Positions 17,063 to 23,719 of a stretch of 23,719 bases of DNA are shown one piece after another. Made by a program: the position numbers and the translations under genes. This stretch comes from JANJUB01 sp040081075. GTDB lineage: Bacteria > Armatimonadota > Fimbriimonadia > Fimbriimonadales > Fimbriimonadaceae. Each line of letters starts with the position of its first letter. Position 1 is the stretch's first letter. The notes beneath the pieces were generated by a model. The model was not told the DNA's origin and made no database searches. It saw nothing but the letters and a program-made list of their open reading frames with translations. The DNA lies in assembly GCA_040081075.1 (NCBI GenBank), contig JBEBHJ010000061.1:1-23719 (forward strand). The letters are read 5' to 3'.

Positions 17063-17782
17063 TTAGTGTCCAGACGACTTTGATGCCAGCCCGGGGTCAA
17101 CACCGACGCCAGGACCCATCGTGCTGCTCAGGGTCACAGAGATCAAGTATCGCCCTTTCGCGCTGCTTGGTTTCGCCTTAAGAAGAGCATCGATCGCAAC
17201 GTTTAGGTTCTCTAAGATTTGATCGTCCGTGAAGTTCACCTTGCCGACTTGCAAATGAACAACACCGGCTTTATCTACTCGGTACTCCACACGCGTTGCG
17301 GCCTTGATTTCCTTTACGGCGGTGCCGATCTGGTTAGTCACGGTTCCGTTGCGCTTATTAGGTGTTTTCGGACCGAGCATACGTCCGATCTTTCCAATCT
17401 GTGGAGCCATCTCTTCCGTTGCAAGCACAACATCAAAGTCACGGAAGCCGTTTTGAATCTTCGCAATGAGGTCTTCATCACCCACAACGTCCGCTCCGGC
17501 TTGCTCAGCCTCTTTGGCTTGATCGCCTTTGGCTAAGACCGCGATCTTTTTGATCTTTCCGGTTCCGTTGGGCAGGTTTGTTATGCCGCGAACGTTTTGG
17601 TCGCCTTTTCGAGGATCAATTCCGAGGCGAACGGCGAGATCTATGGACTCGACAAACTTTGCGGTCGCGGTCTTCTTAACCAAAGCTATAGCTTCGGTAA
17701 CATCGTGTAGCTGGTCTTTTTCAATGCTCCCAGCAAGAGCTTCGTAGCGCGGCGAGTGGGCCGCTTTTTTCTGTTTTTTCAA
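17063..17782 (-). CDS. rplA: 50S ribosomal protein L1
   Basis: 239 aa. It has the L1 order of motifs: HDVTEAIALVKKTATAKFVESIDLAVRLGIDPRK, GDQNVRGITNLPNGTGK, AEQAGADVVGDEDLIAKIQ, FDVVLATEEMAPQIGKIGRMLGP, RNGTVT, and the C-terminal GRYLISVTLSSTMGPGVGVD. L1 binds 23S helices 76-78 at the E-site stalk and, in many bacteria, represses its own mRNA. The start is TTG 17782, preceded by GAGAGG with good spacing; no ATG is available nearby. The LPNGTGK segment differs slightly from the common LPHGTGK. It stands apart from rplK, ends in its own terminator, and is followed directly by the 23S-5S unit. It may be co-transcribed with the regulator upstream (92 nt gap). Confidence 0.97.
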   Translation of the reverse strand: MKKQKKAAHSPRYEALAGSIEKDQLHDVTEAIALVKKTATAKFVESIDLAVRLGIDPRKGDQNVRGITNLPNGTGKIKKIAVLAKGDQAKEAEQAGADVVGDEDLIAKIQNGFRDFDVVLATEEMAPQIGKIGRMLGPKTPNKRNGTVTNQIGTAVKEIKAATRVEYRVDKAGVVHLQVGKVNFTDDQILENLNVAIDALLKAKPSSAKGRYLISVTLSSTMGPGVGVDPGLASKSSGH

Positions 17783-17792
17783 TTTTTACCTC

Positions 17793-17830
17793 TCGTGGTG
17801 CGGGCGGGTTGCAAGCAACTCTCCCACGGG
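17793..17830 (-). promoter_or_regulatory. candidate leader structure upstream of rplA (possible L1 autoregulatory site)
   Basis: On the minus strand, CGTGG and CCACG can close an asymmetric internal loop around an inner hairpin GTTGCTTGCAAC (CUUG-type loop), ending directly before the GAGAGG ribosome binding site. The 5' side reads GTGGGAG, like the purine-rich strand of L1 binding sites, but the matching 3' side is C-rich and not typical. A translational operator is possible; the evidence is weak. Confidence 0.3.
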
Positions 17831-17874
17831 AATTTAAGAAGATACCCGATGATTGGGCTCGTTTCCTACCACAG

Positions 17875-20243
17875 CTACCACTTTTTGCTCAGGTAAGACT
17901 TAACATCGTCAAGTTGTGCGTAATACCCTTTCTCGTAGATTTCCAGGAAGGTTGCAGGTCCAAGGGATTCCTCAATGTCCGATCTTGCCTCGTCAAAGCG
18001 ACGATGTGACTCTGGCGATGACACGCTGAAGTGCTCTTCATTTAGCTGATCATGAAGCCCACTCATAAAGGCAGCCTGAGTTTGGAGGCCATTTGCGGCA
18101 TAGGAGGGCACCAGACAACGGGTGCAATACGATAGGCCACGGAGAATCCCAGCCCCATGAAGCACCTCAAATGCTTCGGTGAGGTCTGAAAGGCCGAAGT
18201 CGGCTTCGGCTTGGGCATACCGATTCATGCCTGAGTTCATCAGGGCAAAGCCCTTAACACCGGGATCGGCGATTTGAACCAGTGGTTTCAACAACGCCAT
18301 GGATTTGGCAAACTTGCCCATTTCCCCTAAAACTCCAGCCGCATTGCAGCGGGCAAGTTGCGCCCCGACTTCGGCTCCGATCGTATCGGCCACGGTGTAG
18401 GCTTCTTCGAAAGCGATCGCGGCGTTTGGAAGATTCCCTCCGACCCAGGCCGACGTGCCAAAGTTGTTGTAAATGCGTGCCAGCAGTGGCTCAGATTTCA
18501 GCGCGGTCGCCAACGAAAGCGCCTTTCGTAGTTGCTCATTAGCGGCGTCCAACAGTCCAGCCAACACGAATAGCGAGCCCGCAAAATTGTAAAGACGGGC
18601 GGCCACTTGCGGTTCCGATGCGGCCGAATGTGCGGCCTCTACAAGCCACGCCGCTCCTTCCTCATACCAGCCCACCAATAACCAAAAGTCGTAGAGGGAA
18701 TCGGCGAGCTGAAAAATTTTGTCTGGTTGACCTCGAACAATTGACCATCCAAACGCGCCGTTGAGGTCATCCAGGTGCTCAACATACGCTTCAACTTGAG
18801 GACCACTTGGGTTCGAAGATAGTTGTGAGGCTACTTGAACGAAGTGGGCCGCATGCAGGTCTCGGAGCTTGGAACTCTTCTGCAATGAGCCAGTTAAGAG
18901 GAACTCTCTCAACCCGGAACTTAGCCGAAAACGCTCCCCAATTCGCTCGATCAGCCCTCGCGCGGCAAGTGCATCAAGGAGCGACGCCGACTGGCAACCG
19001 ATAACACTCGAAAGGGCGCAGGGGTCAATCAGCCCACTGAAAACAGAACAGGCCCTCAATGCCTCCGCATGCTCATCAGGCAGGTCATCCAGCAAACTCC
19101 TAAACACCTTGCGAAGTCCTACGCGGCCCTTTACAAAGCTTCGCACTTGCTCTTTGCATTGGGCATATTGCAGCGCGGCGACCTCCAACGCACTTGGAAC
19201 ATTGCCCAGTTGCTCACAAACCTCCCGTAGGTCAGCGTCATCGGGTTGAAATTCTGGATAGCAACAAGTAGCCGCTCCGTAAAAAGTGCGACTGCATCGG
19301 AATTCCGATCGTAATTGAGCATCGGGCCGACCGGCATGCTGGCGATTCCCCGAATTCTCAGCGGTGAGCGAGATGTACAAAGAACCTGAAGGTTAGGGCA
19401 CGACGAGACTAGCGCGTTGACCATTCCCTCGACATCGAAGGCTCTCGCCTCGCACCCATCAAGAATCAGCAGTTGCTCGCGCTCGGCCAGGGCACTGCAC
19501 AGCCGCTCGATTGGGGCCAAGTTAGGATTCCGGCGATAGGCGATTCGGCCCAATATAGCGCTGTCAAGCGCTCCATGACCGAGGCGATTCACGTCAAAAA
19601 ACATAACGCCGTCGGCCTGTTGTTCAAGCGCACGCTGACCGAATTCCACTGCCAGCCTTGTTTTGCCGATCCCTTCGGGTCCAATTAGGCCCACTGCGCG
19701 CGATAAATAGAATCGACCGTCAATCGCCTCAAGCTCTTCCGACCTTCCAACGAACCTGGTTCCAAACGCGGGCAGGGAACTCCCCGGGTTTGAAACCCTT
19801 TGGACACGCAAAACCTCATCCGTTGGACTACGAACTTCATAAAGCACTTCAGCCGTCGCAAATCCACTGTAGTAACCACGCCGCATCGGTCGAAAACGAA
19901 GTTGGGGCGGGCCGTCTCCTATGAGTAGCCGGGTTGCCGGACAAATCACAACTCCTCCGGCTGAGCTCGCGGACATGACGCTTTGTAAGCGGGCGGCCAA
20001 AAGCTCGTCATCAGGATCGCACTCTAAACTAACAATGCAAGCTTTTGATGTTCGGAATTTTCGAACGCATTCGAAGCCGGCAATCACGGCGGATAGGCAA
20101 CTTGAAAACGGGAAAAGCACGTCGTGACCAAAGGTTGTGCCCTCCAATGTCTTTTTTAGTACAAAGTCGGTTGCTTCGGGTGGTCCCGAAACGAGGAGAT
20201 ATGCGTTGACTATTGGCGGCGCCTCTCCCATAAGGAAGATCAT
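17875..20243 (-). pseudogene. cyclase-like / NB-ARC ATPase / TPR regulator, interrupted by one frameshift
   Basis: Two overlapping frames make one gene. The first (from ATG 20243) runs through NFNP and then turns to nonsense. The second supplies DDADLREVCEQLGNVPSALEVAAL and continues to the stop at 17875. Restoring one C in the CCC run at 19243-19245 joins them into about 789 aa. Residues 1-145 resemble a degenerate class III nucleotide cyclase domain (SSAGGVVICPATRLL) without metal-binding aspartates. FVGR (164-167) leads into an NB-ARC/STAND ATPase with Walker A GPEGIGKT (188-195) and Walker B LLILD (258-262). The rest is winged-helix-like and then TPR-like helices. Such proteins are signalling switches. 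The single-base lesion may be a real mutation or an assembly error. It follows pilZ by 21 nt. Confidence 0.8.
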
Positions 20244-20264
20244 ACCGAGGAACGATGCTAATTG

Positions 20265-20621
20265 TTAGGCGGAAGCGCGCCATTGGCGCTGGAACACGCC
20301 ATGAACGTATTCGGCGACCGTGACTCGCTCTTCGTGGGATTCTGGCGTAAATTTGAAACCAGTCACAAACATTCCCTCGTCATCGAGTGTTGAATAGCGG
20401 GCTTTGCCTTTCATCTCCAGAGGTTTTTGACCATCTTGCCCGAGTTTTATTGATAAAGGCTTGTCGACGGGTACAGGCTCCTTTGACCTTAGCTGAACTC
20501 CACCTAGGCCAATATCTACAAGCATCGCGCGAAACGGCTCTTTGTCTTCTGAGTCGTAAATCATGACGCATTCGACGTATTCGAAGCGTGCGTAGAACCT
20601 AAGATCGGTATTGAATGCCAT
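20265..20621 (-). CDS. PilZ-domain protein (putative c-di-GMP receptor)
   Basis: 118 aa from ATG 20621 (a TTG six codons upstream is also open). RFYAR (8-12) is the RxxxR half of the c-di-GMP binding motif. The second half, normally (D/N)xSxxG, appears as DIGLGG (36-41), with Gly instead of Ser. The rest fits a PilZ beta-barrel: GVQLRSKEPVPVDKPLSIKL, KARYSTLDDEGMFVTGFKF and a C-terminal helix. A single-domain PilZ usually works as an adaptor that reports c-di-GMP to a partner. It precedes the cyclase-like/NB-ARC regulator by 21 nt, so they may be partners, and is divergent from pfkA. Confidence 0.8.
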   Translation of the reverse strand: MAFNTDLRFYARFEYVECVMIYDSEDKEPFRAMLVDIGLGGVQLRSKEPVPVDKPLSIKLGQDGQKPLEMKGKARYSTLDDEGMFVTGFKFTPESHEERVTVAEYVHGVFQRQWRASA

Positions 20622-20659
20622 TGCTATTCGTTCTCTCAATAGAATGTCGGTTCAATCGC

Positions 20660-20673
20660 CCGAAATCTTTCGG
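20660..20673. promoter_or_regulatory. palindrome in the pilZ-pfkA divergent gap
   Basis: CCGAAA (20660-20665) and TTTCGG (20668-20673) form a perfect inverted repeat with a 2-bp centre, 32 bp before the pfkA start and 39 bp before the pilZ start. It could be an operator shared by both divergent genes. No good promoter hexamers could be fixed around it. Confidence 0.35.
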
Positions 20674-20704
20674 CTCAAACACGAAAAAACGCAAGGATTT
20701 CGAT

Positions 20705-21694
20705 GTGGTCAGCGCGTATATTAAGCTGACTTTGAAAAGAATCGGTTTGATTACGAGCGGCGGTGACGCCCCAGGAATGAATGCAGGCATTCGCGCGGCC
20801 GTTCGAGCCGCCACCGGACGCGGCGTTGCGGTTACCGGTTTCTATAATGGTTATGACGGAATCCTCGGGGACAAATCCATCGAACTTACTTCCAAAGCGG
20901 TAGGCGGAATCATCACCATGGGCGGAACCATGCTTCGATCCGCGCGTTCTTCAGAGTTTCGAACCGATGAGGGCCGCGCCAAAGCCGCCGCAAATCTTCG
21001 TCGACTTGAGGTTGAGGGTCTCGTCGTTATTGGGGGAGACGGTTCGCTTACTGGTGCCCTAAAGTTGTGGGAGGAGCATCAGATTCCGGTCATGGGCGTT
21101 CCGGGTTCAATCGACAACGACATAAGCGGAACCGACTTTTCTATCGGATTCGATACGGCAGTTCAGACGGCGGTCGGCGCTATTGATCGTTTGCGTGACA
21201 CGGCCTATTCTCACGAGCGAGTTTTCGTTGTTGAAGTAATGGGAAGGCGCAATGGATTTATCGCCCTTGAAGCCGGTCTCGCTTGCGGAGCGGAGGCAAT
21301 CTTGATTCCCGAAGTGCCTTACTCACTCCATGAGATTTGCGATCAAATGCAGAGTTCGGCCTCGCGTGGAAAGAAAAGCTCAATCATTGTTGTAGCCGAA
21401 GGAGCAGCCCGCGCGAGTGATATAAAGGACTTCATCGAGCGCAATACGGGCTTTGAAGCCCGCTACTTAGTTTTGGGACACATGCAGCGCGGTGGAACTC
21501 CGAGCGCGTTTGATCGGGTTTTGGCGCTCCGACTCGGTGCACACGCATCAAGCAGGTTAATTGCAGGAAACTCGGGCGAGATGGTTGGAGTTGACGGGAG
21601 CAAGCTCGTTTCGCACCCCCTCAGCTATGTCTTAGCCCACGAAAGAAGCGTCGACCCCGAGAAACTCATGTTGGCTGGGGTCATGGCTCAATGA
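20705..21694 (+). CDS. pfkA: ATP-dependent 6-phosphofructokinase
   Basis: 329 aa from GTG 20705, chosen because AAGGA (20693-20697) lies 7 nt upstream; an in-frame TTG at 20732 would give the classical 320-aa length but has no ribosome binding site. Motifs: GLITSGGDAPGMNAG (ATP loop), VIGGDGSLTGA, PGSIDNDISGTD with catalytic Asp, AIDRLRDTAYSHERVFVVEVMGR (fructose-6-P binding), PEVPYS and LGHMQRGGTPSAFDR. Gly in GGDGS and Gly in PGSIDND are the residues of the ATP-using class; PPi-dependent enzymes carry Asp and Lys there. It catalyses the committed step of glycolysis. It overlaps the next kinase by 4 bp (ATGA). Confidence 0.96.
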   Translation: MVSAYIKLTLKRIGLITSGGDAPGMNAGIRAAVRAATGRGVAVTGFYNGYDGILGDKSIELTSKAVGGIITMGGTMLRSARSSEFRTDEGRAKAAANLRRLEVEGLVVIGGDGSLTGALKLWEEHQIPVMGVPGSIDNDISGTDFSIGFDTAVQTAVGAIDRLRDTAYSHERVFVVEVMGRRNGFIALEAGLACGAEAILIPEVPYSLHEICDQMQSSASRGKKSSIIVVAEGAARASDIKDFIERNTGFEARYLVLGHMQRGGTPSAFDRVLALRLGAHASSRLIAGNSGEMVGVDGSKLVSHPLSYVLAHERSVDPEKLMLAGVMAQ

Positions 21695-22614
21695 TCCTAT
21701 CGGTTACCCTCAACCCTTCGCTGGATCATGCTCTATTTGTTGACAAGTTGAAGCTCAATGATACGAATCGAGCCGTGAAGTGCTTTAAGGATGCTGGCGG
21801 TAAGGGCGTGAATCTGTCGAGAGTTGTTGCAGAGCTCGGCGGCGAATCGGTTGCAACCGGGTTTCTTGGAGGTGGCCCGGGGAGCTACATCCGAGCGGTA
21901 CTGGACAAGCAAAGCGTTGCGCACGAGTTTGTTGAAGTTGAAGGCGATACGCGGGTCAACTTTTCGGTGGAAGACACATCCGAGCTGCCGCCAACCACTT
22001 TCAATGAGCCCGGGCCTCTTATTTCGGAGGCGAGGATGGAGGAGCTTATGGGCGTAGTTCAGCGATTGGCAGTCGGGTCGAAATGGGTTTGCCTCGGAGG
22101 CTCACTACCTCCCAGCGTTCCGAAGAGCATTTATGGAGACATCGTCGACGCCCTCCCCAATGCAAAGATCGCATTGGATGCCGACGGCGAACCATTGACC
22201 CTAGGGTTGCGCCGCAGAGTTGGCCTCCTCAAGCCCAATGGGCCAGAAGCCGAGCGTCTCTTCGGTCGCCAACTCGAAACCCAAACCGATCTCACCGATG
22301 CCGTCAGGTGGCTCGGGGAGCGAGCGGAGTTTGCTTTTATTTCCCGTGGCGAGCAAGGCGCAGTTCTGGCCGCTGAGGGTGAAGTATGGTGGGGGATAAC
22401 GCCGAACGTCGTCGCCCAATCCACAATCGGCAGCGGCGATTCTTTCATTGCCGGATTTCTGTGGTCTCTTACATCCGGTCATTCCGTCGAAGTAGCGTTC
22501 CGTTGGGCACTCGCCGCCGGAGCCGCTACGGCCATGACCGATGGCTCCGAGATCGGACGGAAGCACGTTATTGAGAAGCTGTTTGATCAAGCGTCGGTTT
22601 CCCGAACCGGATAG
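21691..22614 (+). CDS. fruK: PfkB-family 1-phosphofructokinase (or tagatose-6-P / Pfk-2-like kinase)
   Basis: 307 aa. It starts MILSVTLNPSLDHALFV, the typical FruK/LacC opening (TLNPxxD). GGKGVNLSR (36-44) is the first ribokinase-family signature, and STIGSGDSFIAGF near 244-256, with catalytic Asp250, is the second (Ser where GAGDS is usual). CLGGSLPPSVP and LLKPNGPEAERLFG are further family segments. It phosphorylates fructose-1-P, tagatose-6-P or fructose-6-P using ATP; the subgroup looks closest to FruK/LacC. No PTS gene is present in the window. It is translationally coupled to pfkA by ATGA, and its 3' end overlaps the convergent winged-helix gene by 28 bp. Confidence 0.88.
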   Translation: MILSVTLNPSLDHALFVDKLKLNDTNRAVKCFKDAGGKGVNLSRVVAELGGESVATGFLGGGPGSYIRAVLDKQSVAHEFVEVEGDTRVNFSVEDTSELPPTTFNEPGPLISEARMEELMGVVQRLAVGSKWVCLGGSLPPSVPKSIYGDIVDALPNAKIALDADGEPLTLGLRRRVGLLKPNGPEAERLFGRQLETQTDLTDAVRWLGERAEFAFISRGEQGAVLAAEGEVWWGITPNVVAQSTIGSGDSFIAGFLWSLTSGHSVEVAFRWALAAGAATAMTDGSEIGRKHVIEKLFDQASVSRTG

Positions 22615-23120
22615 ACCGCCATCACAATTGAATGTGTTGCGCGCGATTCGGTCTTGTATTGACGTATCAACTCGATGAGCTTGGATTCAAACTCGGCTTG
22701 CTCACCCTCGCGCAAAGTGATTCCTCCTTGGAGAAGCATCGGCCTCGGACAGCCCTCAGCGCTTAGGGTCTCGATTTGCTTTAAGGCCTCGTCAAAGGCT
22801 TCCTTTACAACCTCAGTTCCTTCGGAAACACTTCCAAGTTGAGCGACGAATCGGTCAGCCGTGGCTCGCAAAAACCGCTCCACTGTCCCCCGGTTGGGGC
22901 GCGCTTCTACGAGTTCTAAAAATCCCGCCCGTTCCAACATTTCTACATGGTGGTACAACCGATTTCCCTTGATTCCAAGCAAAGCGGCCACCTGCTTAGT
23001 GGTTTTTGGGGCGCCTCGAAACGCCGCGACTATGGACTGGCGGAGCGGGTTCGCAATCATGCGCACCCGCTCCAAGTCCGTGATAATCATGCTCTCGACC
23101 ACATCGCTGGACTCATTCAC
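22587..23120 (-). CDS. ArsR-like winged-helix transcriptional regulator
   Basis: 177 aa from GTG 23120, preceded by AAGGG about 9 nt upstream inside the previous gene. Residues 15-90 form a winged helix-turn-helix: RVRMIANPLRQSIVAAF (helix 1), TTKQVAALLGIKGNRLYHHVEML (helix-turn-helix with the LYHHVEML recognition helix) and GFLELVEARPNRGTVERFLRAT (wing). This is the HTH_20/ArsR pattern. The C-terminal 85 residues are helical (VVKEAFDEALKQIETL, EFESKLIELIRQY) and may dimerise or sense a ligand; no metal-binding Cys cluster is seen. It overlaps the end of the aspartyl protease gene by 8 bp, so the two are translated together. Its targets are unknown. Confidence 0.85.
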   Translation of the reverse strand: MNESSDVVESMIITDLERVRMIANPLRQSIVAAFRGAPKTTKQVAALLGIKGNRLYHHVEMLERAGFLELVEARPNRGTVERFLRATADRFVAQLGSVSEGTEVVKEAFDEALKQIETLSAEGCPRPMLLQGGITLREGEQAEFESKLIELIRQYKTESRATHSIVMAVYPVRETDA

Positions 23121-23719
23121 GCTCGTTACCCTTCAAAACGAGGGTCTTGTGTGGATAGTCGATCGTTACCCGATAGCTTCTCAGAAAGTCGAAGCCGATG
23201 ACTCCCATCACTTGTTCGCCCGTCGCTTTTGACAAACCCTCAAAGAAATCTGCCACGACAACCTTCATATTCGCCTTGCGATTTTCACCAATGGCAAGGT
23301 CGGTAATTTCAGCAAATTGGCCGGTGGTCGTGCCGGTGGCCCCGAGCATTGGAACTTTTGCCCCTAACTTCAAACCCGCTTGCATTGCCACTTCCGGTGA
23401 AATAACCGTTGCAGAAGCGCCGGTATCGATCACGCAAGGAAAAGGCCCCTTTCCGTCAATCGTGACCGGCACGAGGATGAGCGGCTTCTTGCCAAGTTTG
23501 AACTTAGTCCCATCGGGCTTTGGGGGATCATCGTCAAGCATCACCGTCTTGTTCTGGTAATCCAGCGTCAGCGCAAACTTCTTGAGCAATCCATACCCGA
23601 TGTTTCCGGCAAAATCGCTTTGAAGCTGTTTGTTAATCCCATCCACAAAATTGCTCACGCTGATCTTCATGTCGGCTTGCTCAAAGCCGCCAAGCTTAAA
23701 CGACTTCGCGGTGGCGTCA
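23113..23719 (-). CDS. double retropepsin-like aspartyl protease (5' end beyond the window)
   Basis: The frame is open to the last base of the window, so at least 201 residues remain and the N-terminus is missing; an internal ATG at 23670 is unlikely to be the start because the preceding codons continue the same domain. What is left shows the end of a first retropepsin domain (GNIGYGLLKKFALTLDYQNKTVML), a linker, then a complete second domain: ILVPVTIDGKGPFPCVIDTGASATVIS with the catalytic DTGA, a flap region LGATGTTTGQF, and GVIGFDFLRSYRVTIDY at the end. Tandem single-motif aspartyl protease domains of this kind are found in exported bacterial proteins of poorly known function. It is followed by the coupled ArsR-like gene. 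Confidence 0.85.
   Translation of the reverse strand, partial: DATAKSFKLGGFEQADMKISVSNFVDGINKQLQSDFAGNIGYGLLKKFALTLDYQNKTVMLDDDPPKPDGTKFKLGKKPLILVPVTIDGKGPFPCVIDTGASATVISPEVAMQAGLKLGAKVPMLGATGTTTGQFAEITDLAIGENRKANMKVVVADFFEGLSKATGEQVMGVIGFDFLRSYRVTIDYPHKTLVLKGNERE

Noticed and set aside
19131..19380. Two separate overlapping genes in the regulator region
   Set aside because: Only one of the two frames looks like protein on each side of 19245; the simplest reading is one gene with a one-base lesion.

Overview
This is a bacterial chromosomal contig end. It has dense, short-spaced genes, GTG and TTG starts in several genes, a 23S-5S rRNA unit and ribosomal protein genes. No phylogenetic marker was compared. 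The gene set (a bifunctional formimidoyltransferase-cyclodeaminase, a DUF4434 protein, a cyclase/NB-ARC/TPR regulator, a HesB/ErpA protein with a Cys-rich tail, and a 23S gene not linked to 16S) fits a soil, freshwater or bioreactor lineage such as Armatimonadota (Fimbriimonadia). That placement is a low-confidence inference. Bases 1-17 are Tn5/Nextera adapter sequence, not genome.

Layout. Positions 18-1936 hold a truncated MFS transporter that converges on a minus-strand pair: a TIGR03364-like FAD amine oxidoreductase and a phosphonatase-like HAD hydrolase, together a probable aminophosphonate-degrading cassette. Positions 2104-5252 hold a plus-strand run: rplK, an APH-family kinase, a dimethylargininase, a PNKP-like P-loop kinase and a Thg1-like 3'-5' polymerase. 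The last two look like an RNA end-repair pair. Positions 12677 down to 5249 hold seven closely packed minus-strand genes: ftcD, a DUF2007-like membrane protein, a helical protein, a Y-family DNA polymerase, a large glycosidase-like protein, a DUF4434 protein and an ErpA-type Fe-S carrier. A plus-strand SH3/DUF2272 gene (12724-13503) follows.

The centre is a minus-strand 23S-5S rRNA unit (13621-16786) with its own consensus promoter, a long imperfect inverted repeat enclosing 23S, and a clean terminator after 5S. No 16S or tRNA lies in the window. Upstream of it on the same strand are a terminator, rplA (TTG start), a large regulator broken by one frameshift, and a PilZ-domain gene. rplA therefore lies about 15 kb from rplK on the opposite strand.

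The last part is a plus-strand pfkA-pfkB/fruK operon with a 4-bp overlap. It converges on an ArsR-like winged-helix regulator that is translationally overlapped with a double retropepsin-like aspartyl protease running off the window end.

The best candidates for unusual biology are the kinase + Thg1-like pair inside a ribosomal-protein operon, the phosphonate cassette, and the architecture of the isolated 23S-5S unit: palindromes over the promoter and a processing stem of about 75 bp.
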